A DNA stretch of 64,000 nt from Sympetrum striolatum (Eukaryota; Arthropoda; Insecta; Odonata; Libellulidae), in assembly GCA_947579665.1 (NCBI GenBank), contig CANPUZ010000049.1, positions 310,001-374,000 of the forward strand, read 5' to 3'. Every line of letters begins with the position of its first letter. Within the stretch, counting starts at the first letter, position 1. The notes below the pieces were generated by a model. It saw nothing but the letters and a program-made list of their open reading frames with translations, was not told the origin of the DNA and ran no database searches. The translations under genes were made by a program, and so were the position numbers. Of this stretch, positions 47,326-58,912 are shown one piece after another.

Positions 47326-47374
47326 GCTTTTATCCGAAGCCTGCACCCGGCTGGAGACCCGAGAACTATTCCTT

Positions 47375-47387
47375 CTACTTCTTCTGA
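47375..47387 (+). repeat. 13-bp target-site duplication, right
   Basis: CTACTTCTTCTGA, identical to 45903-45915. Confidence 0.85.
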
Positions 47388-47960
47388 TTTAATTTCTTTC
47401 CTTAATTTGAACATATGATACGTCTTCACTCCATGTTATCGTTGTTTTAATAATACTAATGCTTATCGAAAACTATCACTCATTCGCGTAAAATAATTTA
47501 TTCATTATAGTTCGAAATTTAATTAATTTATTATTGACGTAAATACTAATAATCTATAGACGTTAATATATTCAGGACTAATTAAAATACTTCATTATTT
47601 ACTACAAACGTAATTCTATTTGTATTTTAACTGTTGCTTAAATCAGATTTCCTCGTATTGTTGCAACAATGCGATATAGTTCCATTATCGCAGCCGACTG
47701 AACCATCAGCGGGGAGACACGCCTCCGTTGCGGCGTCTAGCTAAAGTCTGTAACAGTCTATTAAATCTGTCTAGCTTAATAGTCATTTAATATCATCGCC
47801 GAGACTACCTTCGTGCCCTAGACCAACAAAACATGCGGCAAATTATTCCACTTATTATTCAGACCAAAGCTAAAGCAGACATAAATCAAAGTGAGGAACG
47901 ATCAAAAGATGTGTTTCTTCGTTCCATATTCACTTATTAATTTCCTTTAGCATTTAGATG
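47388..47960. other. Unassigned DNA with a diverged block (partner 7090-7260)
   Basis: 47790-47960 follows 7090-7260 in direct orientation ('tcatcgccgagactacc', 'ccctagacc', 'gaggaacgat'). The rest shows nothing recognised. Confidence 0.4.
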
Positions 47961-47979
47961 GGTAGGTGGGGAAAGACGA

Positions 47980-48720
47980 GCAAACTACCTCACTCCTCAT
48001 CATGCTAAGTAACCCTCATCACCCCCTGACAGCTATTGGTATTTAAGGTTAGATACCAACCAGCCTTAGGACCGAATCCCTCATCATCCTAAGTAAGCCT
48101 CACTTCTTACGAAATAGCAAGAAAAGAAAAGAAAAGATTGCTCGTCATTTTAAATCAAATAATAGCAAAAAAATCCACCTTAGCATTTTAATCGTTTTGA
48201 AAAAGTAAGGGCGTATTCCCTCACTCCTCATCATATCATGTAAGCCTCACCCCTCCCTGATAGCTCTTGGTTGCTAATGTAAGGTGGTTTAGGTACCAAG
48301 CAGTATTTGAAAAATTCCCTCATTCCTCATCATACTCAGTAAGCCTCACTTCTTACGAAATGGAAAGAAAAGAAATGCTCGTCACCTTAATTCAAATATA
48401 TTAGCAAACATGCACTTCTGGCATTCTGAACGTTGTGAAAAGTAAGGGCGTATTCCCTCACTCCTCATCATATCATGTAAGCCTCACCACTCCCTGATTG
48501 CTCTTGATGGCTAATAGAATGTAGATAAGGACCAAGCAGTATTTGAAAAATTCCCTCATTCCTTATCATACTTAGTAAGCCTCCTTATACTAGCTCTCGG
48601 AAGCTAATGCTAGAGGGAGTGAGGTACCAGCTAGCCCTTAGGCAAACTACATAACTCCTCATCCTGACAAGTAATACCTCACCATACTAGGACTTGATAT
48701 CCATTAGGAATACTTAGCAG
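47980..48720 (+). repeat. Tandem repeat of CCTCACTCCTCATCAT type
   Basis: A basic unit of about 105-125 bp is built around 'ctcattcctcatcat' and 'agtaagcctcac'. Two of these form a dimer of about 245 bp (48206-48450 and 48450-48600) with the extra words 'tgctcgtca' and 'gaaaagtaagggcgtatt'. The outer units are more diverged than the inner ones. Confidence 0.75.
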
Positions 48721-48924
48721 AAAGCCCACTAATCCACAGATATGTCGCTATGTTATCTTCATCTCTTTCAATCTCTTTTAATTAAATATCCAGGATTCAC
48801 CGCTCCTTCTTCTCGACCTTCTGTATTTTCCTCTATTGAAATTCTCATTTTCCCAAATACGAGTGTCCCCACCTATCGCACGAAGCAGCTACTAAAAACC
48901 ACGACCTCTGGAGAAATAATTGAT

Positions 48925-49390
48925 AGGCAAAGAGAAAAGTTAATGAGAAAGTATTTTGAGCGTATAGCGCGCAAGGAGGCGAGAGATTTGGCATACTTAA
49001 AGTTTATAAAGTGGAGGATTGGCGAATGCTAATATTTTTGTCCAAAGTATCCTCGGTTCGACTCTGTACGACTCGAATCGTCTCTCTCATTATAAATGCA
49101 CGTAAAGTTCGTTTTTAAAGGTTGCAGACAATTTTTATTTTGCGAAATTAAATCAGAAATAATTGTCGGACGAAATCGAGATGAATACCAAAAGAGAGGT
49201 AATTGAATGAAGATTCTTATTTTGGTCGTGGAATATCGTATTCGAGTCGAAATTGAGGGAATTCAAACAAAAATTAACGAAATATGTGTGTAATATCGTG
49301 GGTATAAACAATTCCCTAACAACAAAGGTGATTTATGAACCCTCGCACGAATATATGGAAAAGATAGGCTCATGAGAAACGTATTGGGAT
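48925..49390 (+). repeat. Helitron-like 5' part with B-box module
   Basis: It has 'gcaaggaggcgagagatttgg', then a GGTTCGACTC core at about 49054 and the body to about 49340. It belongs to the subfamily of 42735-43010. Confidence 0.6.
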
Positions 49391-50176
49391 GAAGAGCCGA
49401 CATTTTATTGGGATAAAACAATTAGTAACCTGAGGCTGTCTGCATGAGGATTTACGATGTCTCATCATCCAAGCATAGAGCCATCATTAGCCCGCAATGC
49501 GTTTTTCGACGTTAAAGTTATACGCTTTTTTGTTCCTTTCTGTAAAGTCAAATGCAAGATTTGTAAAATCGGATAATATTGTTCCTAGCATCATCTCTAT
49601 TTCAATAACATCACGATTTTTATTTCTCCATTTGCGCTTTTGTTCTTAGGTTAGCCTTTTTATAGTTGTCTTTGGGAGATTCATTTGAATCTCCAATTAA
49701 ACGCCTCAGCTAGATTTTCTTCACCTACGCTCCACTTTCCATATTTTTCTTTTTTTAAAACCCACACTGTGATGGAAATTAACGATTTTAATTATTCACG
49801 ATAAATAACACATTTAAATGTATAATACGTACAAAGAATATTAATTTAAAAAAAACCAAATTATTATTAAAAAGCACTACGGTTTCCTAAATTGAACCGG
49901 TCCAATTTAGGGAACTGCAAACGGTACAATATAGGCTACTCTGCTATTTGTTCTTCGTCGCTTCCAAACTAATCGTTTGAGTTACAGAACCATATCAATA
50001 TGAAAACTCAGGTATTTATATATATTCATCTGATAAGTAGCATAGTTTGCTTCCACTTAGCCTATTACCGTTATTCCCTTAGCCACGCGAAGACAAAATT
50101 GCTTTATAAACGCAAAAAAGTCTCACAAACAGACCGTGTTCGAACTCACAAAGATGACGACTGGACTATTTCGGCG
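49391..50176. other. Unassigned DNA left of duplication copy 2
   Basis: No partner to the left flank of copy 1 (10540-10624) is seen, so the duplication boundary at 50177 is sharp. The 71-codon frame at 50000-50215 runs across the boundary and is not a gene. Confidence 0.5.
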
Positions 50177-52717
50177 TTTAATGACGTCCACCTTACGCTC
50201 GACAAAAATAGCTAGAAACGAAGGTGTTCCATATTACGGAGGTGGTACGAACTAGGCGCCGCTACACTATGGGTGACCCTACCCTAACTATGCACCAACA
50301 AAATCTGAAGAAATTTAAAAAAAATCTGATGTGGCCAGCACATGACTTTCGCAATATTTATTGAAAACAGAAGCCTATGCCGGTTATATATAAATAACTC
50401 AAAAAAAATGAGTGTAACAGAAAAATTTTTCAAACAAAAATTGTAGCAAAATACATTATCTATAACTTTTGTACGTTATTGTGTATACCTAAATTGCATT
50501 CTGACAGAGATAAGTATGAAAAACCTCCATTTCTGGATAAACAACAACTTCCGGTTAACCATTATTCAAGAATAACTCCTAAACAATCAGTGTTACGAAA
50601 AATTATTTCATACAAAAGTTGTAGTAAAATATATTATCTATAACTTTTGTATGTAATTGTATGTACCTCTATTGCATTTTGACAGAGATATTAAAGAAAC
50701 AAAACTTTGTTCCGGATAAACCGTAACTTCCGGTTGAGCGATATTCATCAAAAACTAATCAACTCTTGGCATTGTTAGGAGAATACTAAATACGAATTTT
50801 GGAAATGATCGGATAATTACTTTTTAAGATAGAGCGACCAAAAACTTTTTTTACCACAGAGAGACACACACACAGACCACAGACACACTGACACACAGAC
50901 AGACATGTTCGGGAAAATAGCTAAAACGAGCTCTATGGGCCCCAAAACATCTATTTCCGTCGAAATCTGGAGGTCGAATTTTATTTTGCGAATGCAATAC
51001 TTTCTCTATACTACGAATAGGGTGAAAGTAAAAATATTGAGGCCAATGCAAATAATTGGTTATTTTTGTTGAATGCACTGATAAGCAAAGGCGGGTTAGT
51101 GACCGAATTCAATGCACTGGGAGAAAAAAACGGGGAAGTTGAGTAGAAAATACTGATTCGTATCCTACGTATGCCTCCAACTTTCAATCACATTAAGTAA
51201 CGGGTTAATAATAACTTCACACGATTCATTTAAAAGTAATGGATGAATTAATTTTTAAATTATTTTATTTGGAATTAATTGATATTAAAATTAATAAAGG
51301 GTAACATAATTAACATTACATTTATTTTAGTATAATTCATATTCCATTTTGAAACCGTTCAATCACTATAAATATTAGATAAAAGTGTATTTCTTTATTT
51401 ATTATCTTATTTAGAATCCGGCCCAGCATCCCTGCCAAACGCGGTCCAGCGCGTCACGAACTCTGTCAACGCCCTCTGAGACGAACGACACTCCGGGGGC
51501 GACCGCCATCTCAAAATCCAAATACATCCCCGTATCTAATAGACGAGGACAAAATCCCCCTCCCCTCCCTCCCTCCCCTCCCTCCCCTCCCTCCCTCCTT
51601 CCCCCTCCACTCGCCGAAACCATTCCCAATATATTCTAACGGGGTTAAATCGAGGGATTCGACAATCCCATACCTCTCCACAGGTCAACAACTGCCTCAA
51701 AATCGGAAAAAGGTCCGTTTTAAACAGTCAAAATCATCGCAATTCTGACGTTGTAATGAGATACGAATACATAAATAAGAAATTATATTCAATTATCTTT
51801 CTATCGGTGCTTGTCTCGATTTCCTAAGGCCATTAATTCTAATTTTAAAGTGCGATATAAATAGAGACTGCAAACACCGAAATGTACTAAACGCGTGTAT
51901 TTTGAGATAGTCTTATAAACGCTGTCTCTTTTGAGTGTCATTCCCAACAAGGGAGCTTCTTCAATAGCCTCTTATGAAGGTTCCTGTGTGGAATTACGAC
52001 AGAAGGCTTTTCGATGCTCTCTTACGGGGAAACCATGAATCTAACTGGAGTGTGGCTCTTCGCTGTATTGAAATGTATGACCTGTGAAAGAGGCTAATTC
52101 TTGAATGACGCTCGATTGGCAGGAAGTGCCTTGGGTTGGTTACGGTTTCTAAGGGGACATTGGAGTAGTTTTGTAGCGTATTATATTTCGTGGGATTGTT
52201 GTCTAGATGGGTGGTGGAGGGGGAAGGGGAGGGGAGGGAGAGGCCGTAACCATGACGACAGAGGGAAGGCGAACGACAATACGGGACAAAACAAAAGAGT
52301 AGCGACGGATTATTCCAATCGGAAACAAATGAAAGAGGAAAATACGCGAGTTACGTAAGTGAAGAGAGGTGTCTCGGAAACAGAAGAACGGTGATATTTG
52401 GCGTTTGAATTGCGAATAGATGGGGTTGTTGAAGATTTAAAAGAGAAGGGTGGGAAAGACAAAAGAAAGACAATATTCTGAACTCAAACGAAACAGCTGA
52501 AGACCGAACGTGTTCGATTAACCTGTAATTAGGGAACGTGTTTAACAAAAGAGTAACGATAACGCGATTGAAATAGAAACAAATGAACTATGAATAGCTG
52601 AGTATCCTTTTGGTAATAGCGATGTCTACGTGAATTAACAATGTAATAATTGATAAAATAAAAAAATAATTTAAGAAAAGTAAAAATGATTAAATTTAAA
52701 CACAAATTTTACTATAT
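50177..52717 (+). repeat. 2.5-kb segmental duplication, copy 2
   Basis: Direct copy of 10625-13156 with a few percent difference by eye. It ends exactly where a TA-rich stretch leads into the Helitron-like element. The CCCTCC tract (51555-51612) is shorter and ordered differently. Confidence 0.85.
50328..51034 (+). mobile_element. Hairpin-ended non-autonomous element, copy 2
   Basis: Same element as 10775-11468, duplicated along with its surroundings. Its right end reads 'agggtgaaagtaaaaa', one base changed from the hairpin consensus. Confidence 0.6.
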
Positions 52718-53392
52718 CTATATCTATATATATAATAAATCTGTAGAGGGGGTCGTGTCTGTACATTGATCCGATTTCAAAAAAAGTTGTATTGCTAGAT
52801 ACTGGGGTTGTTCCCGAGTCCGAAACAGGTTTTAGAAATTTTCATGTCTGTCTGTCTGTCTGTCTGGATGTTACAGCATCACTCAAAAACTATCAAACCG
52901 ATTTTGATGAAATTTGGTATGATGGTCATTTGTCATCCGGGGAGTGACATAGGCTACCTTTTATCCACCTAGCTGTCCCCAGTTCGTCCCCAGTCGGGGT
53001 CAAAAATCTATTTCACGCTATAACTCTTAAGTTAATTATTTATAAAATTTCAAAATTTGTACAATATTAAAAGTCTCCCTAGCGCAAATGATAGGCTAAT
53101 TTTTGTTGACCCAACTGTACTCGGTTCGACTCCAGAGGGTCGAATAGTTTCCATAAGAAATACATGGGAAGACATTTTTATCATTTGCACGAAACTTTTC
53201 TTTAACAAAATTAAATTAGAAATAAAGGTCCTTTGAAACTAAAACTAACACCAAAACAAAGGAAATAGAATGAAGTTTCTTATTTTGGTCGTAGAATATT
53301 GCTTTCACTTCGAAGTTGTGAGAATTAGTAAGTTAAATACGAAAATTTTATGAGAATCTGATATTCTAAACAACCCGTCGTCAAGGCCAATC

Positions 53393-54415
53393 TCGATATC
53401 TTTAAATTCAAATTCGTTAGCATTAGCGCATCATCAACAACCAAGCTTTGTTTATAGCAACACCAGTGTTTGTTGATTCTTTACGTGAAATTGATGTTTA
53501 TCGTCGTATTAAACGAATCAAAAGGAAAAGGTGCGAAATGACCTCAGCTGTCGAGGCACCTTCATAATTACTACTACTGCATAAATTAATCTTCTTTCCT
53601 CATATAAAGTAATTATATCTTCTTAGCTTGGTAAGTTGATAACTTTCTCATTCTTATTTTCCGCTCTAAATAATAATCGTTTTATTTAGCGTCCCGCTGT
53701 GAATTTAATCTTTAACGCTGAAGAATAAATCAATCAAGATATTTGAAATATCCCTGAATTCAGTGATTGCTTCCATTGAAGTGTCAATAATTGGGCTTAA
53801 TAAGCAGCAAGGAATGACAAGCCTTTTATAGCTGACTTGAAAGGTAAACGAATTTTGTACTTTTAGATATAGAATGGGAAATTAAACCAAGAAATGTTTT
53901 ATTGGATCATCTATTGGTGTGTTTAAGTATAGTTACTGTCCACCTACTCGATATCTTTAAATGTGAATTCAAATTCGTTAGCATACGCGCGACTGCAACA
54001 ATCAAGCTTTTTTTATAGCAACGCCAATATGTATTGATTATTTACGTGAAATTAATGTTTATCGTCGTATTAAAAGAATCTTCTTTTCTCATATAAAGTA
54101 ATTATATCTTCTTAGCTTGGTAAGTTGATAACTTTCTCATTCTTAATTTCCGATCTAAATACTAATTGTTTCATATAGCGTCCCGCCGTGCATTTAATGA
54201 ATCAATCAAGATCGTTGAAATACCACTGAATTCAGTGATTGCTTTCTTTGAAGTGTAAAGAATTGGAATTTAAGCAGCAAGGAATCTCAATCCTTTTATG
54301 CCGGACTGGAAAGGTAAACGGATTTTGTGTTTTTAGATATAGAATTGGAAATTAAACCAAGAAATGTTTTAGTGGATCATCTATTGGTGTGTTTAAGTAT
54401 AGGTACTATCCACCT
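53393..54415 (+). repeat. Tandem duplication inside the Helitron-like element
   Basis: Two units of about 553 and 470 bp, each from 'gatatctttaaa..aattcaaattcgttagca' to 'tggtgtgtttaagtata'. A third related piece lies at 63313-63420 in the next copy. Confidence 0.8.
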
Positions 54416-55131
54416 ATATCTTTTCTTGATAGTGATAATCATACGTATTGGTATTTTGTTATATCTTAAAATATATGTTTAAATGTTCGTGTTAAACGAT
54501 TGCCGATACGTTATTAATTTTTTTAGACTACAAAATATGGAACACCTCTCTCAGATTATGGGCGGCTGTCCTTTATTTTTATGCTTCGGTTCTATGCTGG
54601 CTGCTCAAATATTATCATTAGAAATTCGCCTCAATATGTATGTTGTATGTTGCAGGGTTTAATTAATCCAAAAAATCAAAGTAGTATTCATTTTACCGAC
54701 TTTAGACAAGTATCGAAAGAGATAAAATATACATGTATTCTTTTCATTGCTGTAAAACTAGATAGTATGTCTTGGTTAGTAAAATTGGGTAAACTGAATA
54801 AGAATTTAGTTGAATAAGCATAATTTTCAAACAAATTCAACTGACAAGATGTTTAACCTTTGAAATCATTTTCGTTCATTTTCTTCACATTTTTATTTCA
54901 ATACACTATAGAATTTCTCTCCAAAGAATCATTGGTGGTATGTACAGTGGGGGAAACAATTATCGCAACACCAGTTGGCGTCAGAGCGCGGATTACGTGG
55001 AAACTAACTGAAATCACTCTAACTCCGACAATTCGGCAACTCTGTATAGAGGCAGTAAAACCGGCAATATTCAAAATCCTTACGAATGGGAAATAGACTT
55101 TTAGTATCGTATATATATGCAGACATTTAAG

Positions 55132-55191
55132 ACTCACCTTCGCGAGATTTCCAAGTAGTGCCTTAGCCTCAATGTCTTCATTTTTTGCCAT
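55132..55191 (-). other. ATG frame followed by a consensus splice donor
   Basis: On the minus strand an ATG at 55191 opens 18 codons (MAKNEDIEAKALLGNLAK) and meets AAG|GTGAGT (donor at 55137-55132). The frame itself runs on for 97 codons through the donor. It could be a first exon or chance. No acceptor or next exon is identified. Confidence 0.2.
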
Positions 55192-55199
55192 TTATTATT

Positions 55200-56500
55200 T
55201 AAAGTTAGCCGTGATAAAAACGTTGTGTGGAATGTTAATATAATACACTGGGAGATAGTTACAAACAAGATTGTTTGATAGTGGAATATCAGACGTTAAA
55301 ATGAACATTTTGACGTATTATTTCGGTAATTAAGGGTCTAAATGGTAGAATTGTGATGGAATAGAATTCTTGCAAAGAGCATTCAACACTTAAAAATTCT
55401 AATTCAGAAACCACTAAGATGTGTCCTATTCTTAACTTTCTATTTTCACTCGAGCAGTGTAGTTTTCCACTGCATAAGGTATTAAAAATATCCTTTCGAT
55501 AAATCCAATCTTATCCGTGAGTTAAAGGAGTTAATTTTTCCAAGAGCTTTTTAGCAATTAACGTTTAGACAGGAATTGTCATCACTATTATTAGCTTTTA
55601 AATAGTGGAATCAGTAATCAACAATTTTCAGCTCTATCAGGCTATATGTAATAGGGAGTAATATTTGTGTAATAACAAATGGTGTTTCTCATGAGACATC
55701 GATGCACTTTAACCATACTGACTGAAAAAATATTATAAATTGCAACGGTATCACACATATATAGATGTTTCATTCATTCATCGCACAACTCTTACGAATC
55801 TCATCTACAGTGAGTGTATTACTCTACAACAGATAATTTCAATCTAATATGTCCAGAGCTGTAATGTAATTGATTAATGAGCTTGAATTCAATCGCAAAC
55901 AGGATCCATAATATTCTAGCAGTTGGAATCTGAATTGCAAACTAAAACCGATAATTCGATTGTCCTTTTACAAGCATTAGATATACCGTTCTCGCCTCTT
56001 GGAGTAAGCTTATCAACGCTCTTACTCTGTATTACATGCGAGCTACGGGTTTAACGCTGAGAAACGGAGTGACCTTCAGAAGATATTTGCTGAAGTATGA
56101 TTTTACTTCAGTAAAGTTTCCAAGAGGCGGGTATTCACTTCTCTACTTTCTCCGTAGCGATGAATAAAATTTTCCACTTCCAATTTGATCATCTTGATTT
56201 CCGTATGTAAAAATACTTCCCAAGGCTACTTAGATCCATACATTAGGCGCCATACTCAGCTATCATTCGCTGATTTTACTAAACTTTCTGTGCGCTTTAC
56301 GGACTCTTCCAAAACATTCCCGCCCCCCTCTCCCCCCATGAATACCGTAGTTTTAATGTCGTTTACTACGTAGTTTTGCGGTTTAGATGCGAATATGTTA
56401 GAGAATAGAGCGAATATATACAGACAAAGTTATTCTTTTATTCAGCAGTAGAAATAGTTATTAACGCCCACTTAAATAGGCAAAAGGGTATGCATGAGCT
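55200..56500. other. Unassigned AT-rich DNA inside the TIR insertion
   Basis: No transposase motif, gene or repeat match found. Confidence 0.45.
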
Positions 56501-58912
56501 TAGCCCAAAAAAATAGAAAAATTGCAATGGTGAAAAAGAAACATTCACTTAAAAAAGATAAAGGTTATTCGAAAAAGGAAACCATGTTTTAATGTGCGAA
56601 CTGAGAGATCTAAAAATAATAATAGTAAATTGCAAGAGCTTACGTAATAAACAGGCGGAATTCTTTAACGTTACGATGAGTATTTGCGCGGATATCATAC
56701 TAGGAAGATAGTTGATTAAGCGAAGATATTACTCAAAGCGAGATATTTCCCCCGATTATATGATATACCGAAAATATAACTATGTAGATCTAGTGGTAGA
56801 CTTTTTATAGTAGTATGGACTCATTTAATTAGTGAGCGCGATGAGTTCGTAGAAAATAGCAGGAGCGAAATCATTTGGTGCTCGATTCAAAGACAAAATG
56901 GAAGTAAAATTAATGTTTGTTCTTTGTGTCATCCTCCTGATGAAAACATAGGATGTATTGTTGTATTATCCGATGCCCTACAGAAAAATGGTGAGAAAAT
57001 AAAAGATCCAATCATCGCCGTAGGAAGAGATTTTTACCTAACCAATATTCATTGGGATAATCTAAAATTCTCCAGCACTAGCAGTGGGAAAACAATTCAC
57101 GAAATACATCTTACTTTTTCGTTGCATGCTTTAGATCAGGTAAATATGACGAAAACTCGAACGAATCGTGCGAAGCAAGGTATCAATTTATATTTACTAG
57201 CCACTTCCCACCCACAAATAATAACTAGCTTCTCTGTAGTTGACGGTACAGTCAGACCATGATGTCATAATGGTAGGGATGAAAGTAGTAGCGGTTAGAT
57301 CTCTTAAGCCTGTGAGGCAAGTGTGTGTAATTCGCAAAGCAATTATTTCTGAGTTTAAGGTTTTATTTGAACGAAGGCTTGGATAATTTTTTTTACGCTT
57401 TTCGAGAGAAAATACAGTAAAAGATAGTTGGGTAGAGTTTCGACGAATAATCAAAGTAGATTTAGTTAAGTATGTTCCGTCTAAACAGTAGGTGAGACGA
57501 GGAAGAAGTTTGAAGCGTTGCATAGGAGTCATTCACTCGCGATTGAGAAAACTTAAACCGTGCGATGAGATCCATGAGCTTAGTGATCAAAACTATAGAG
57601 AAGTGCAAAAGATATTTGAGGAAGGATCACGAAAAGAATACCAGGAGTATAGATCTCGAACCCTGTTAATATCACTAGTTGGCGATTAGAAAGAATTTTG
57701 GTCATAAGTGCGTGACACTCGTGGTGGTCAGTTTTCTATTCCTAGCATTATAAGCGAAGAGGGAATTGCCTTAAATAAATCGGCAGAAATAGCTAACTTA
57801 CTTAACCCGTACTTCCAGAAATTTTTCTCATTAAATGATGGTCGAGCTAACAGTTTTACCTCTCGCATTGATTCGGAGATGATTTCCATAGAGATATAAG
57901 TTGATGCAAGTGGAAATTCACTGCAACAGATTGATAGGAAATTCTATCAGAAATCAATTAATGAGGGTACTGTCCCAATATCGTGTAAAAAATTAAATGT
58001 CACTCCGGGGCCTAAGAATGATCAGATTATTATGGGTAATTTTCGTTAACTTCGAATTTATGCAAAATAATGGAGCATATTATAGCAAGCTCCATTATTC
58101 AGTCTCTTACCATAAAGATAGGAATCATTCTGATCCAACACGGATTCCATAAAGGCAAATCTTGTAAGACGCACCTAGAGTTTTTTTGTGAATGATGTAT
58201 ATAAAGCGTAAGGATGTTAGATATCTTTCAAAAACGTTATTTCCACGCAGCAACAAATTTCGCGACAACCCTTAGTGTTAGTGCGCCACACAAAATACCG
58301 AATAGTCACGTTTAGCTATTGTTTATCTTTGAAAGAACATATTGGAGATGCGATAGGAAATTGAATAGAATGCAAAGATTAACTAGTAGATCGTTGAGGG
58401 GATGCTAATCGTGTTTCAAAGAAAAAAGTCATATAACCTCTTATTCAACCTAGCCAAACGAGAAAATACTGTTTCGCGATTATACTGATTATTACTTTTA
58501 TATTACAGTTCGTGTACGGCATTTGTTTGATTGGTTGTATACGATACTATTTGTACAGAATTGCCATGATAAAACGGTGAGTGTTACTCAGATGAATCAG
58601 TACGCGTAATCATAGTAAGAGATAGAAGACTAATTCTAAGGATAAATTTACTATGTAAGTTAAGAAAAATTAGGTTCTCAAATGATGCAATCGATTTAAT
58701 GCGACCTCCCTGTTGATGTGGGCCGCTCTGATACTGCGAGGAAGATTAGAGAAATAAATGCTAGAAGGAATCGCATCAAGAATTCATTTTTTCCGCGGAT
58801 GATACGCGAAAGAAATCGATTAAGAAAATAGGGTTAAGCTGTATGAAAATGTGAGAACCATCCAATCCGCCTTTCGGCGTGTGGCGGATTGGATGGTTCT
58901 CACATAGACATG
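56500..58912 (+). pseudogene. Decayed CR1/L2-like LINE, ORF2 from endonuclease to 3' UTR
   Basis: Reading through frameshifts and stops on the plus strand gives the domain order of a full ORF2. The endonuclease start is at about 56605-56700 ('IIIVNCKSLRNKQAEF', 'ADIILG'). The later endonuclease region is at 56924-57262 ('DFYLTNIHWDN', then 'SDHDVIM' at about 57253). A linker at 57490-57690 has 'NYREVQKIFEEGSRKEY', and a frame at 57708-57899 has 'LNPYFQKFFSLND'. The RT start is at about 57975-58200 ('INEGTVPISCKKLNVTPG', 'HGFHKGKSC'). The C-terminal region is at about 58550-58830 ('ARKIREINAR', 'KNSFFPRMIRE'). Much of the RT core, including the catalytic YADD, is deleted. It is the family of the 24725 copy and is dead. 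Confidence 0.75.
58851..58903. repeat. Perfect 21-bp hairpin at the LINE 3' end
   Basis: GTGAGAACCATCCAATCCGCC and its complement are separated by an 11-base loop 'tttcggcgtgt'. Other copies of this LINE have an imperfect stem with the loop in the opposite orientation ('cacacgccgaaa'). Confidence 0.85.

Larger units (their letters stand above)
45916..47374. mobile_element. Penelope-like element: two truncated copies in inverted (tail-out) arrangement
   Basis: A minus-strand copy (45916 to about 46556) and a plus-strand copy (about 46555-47374) are joined at their 5' truncation points. Each carries the end of the Penelope ORF with a GIY-YIG nuclease domain and a 3' region with a hammerhead-like motif. 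A 13-bp target duplication flanks the pair, so it behaves as one insertion. The plus copy reaches further 5' (end of the RT region) than the minus copy. The coding parts differ by only about three residues over 158, so the two halves are young or were made in one event. The RT core is missing, so the element is not autonomous. Confidence 0.85.

Noticed and set aside
54581..54817. 78-codon frame sharing 'QVSKEIKYT' with 63588-63776
   Set aside because: The similarity is explained by the duplicated Helitron-like element. The rest of the two frames differs by frameshift, so it is not under protein constraint.
58851..58903. Bacterial-type terminator
   Set aside because: The hairpin lacks a T-run and lies in the 3' UTR of a LINE.
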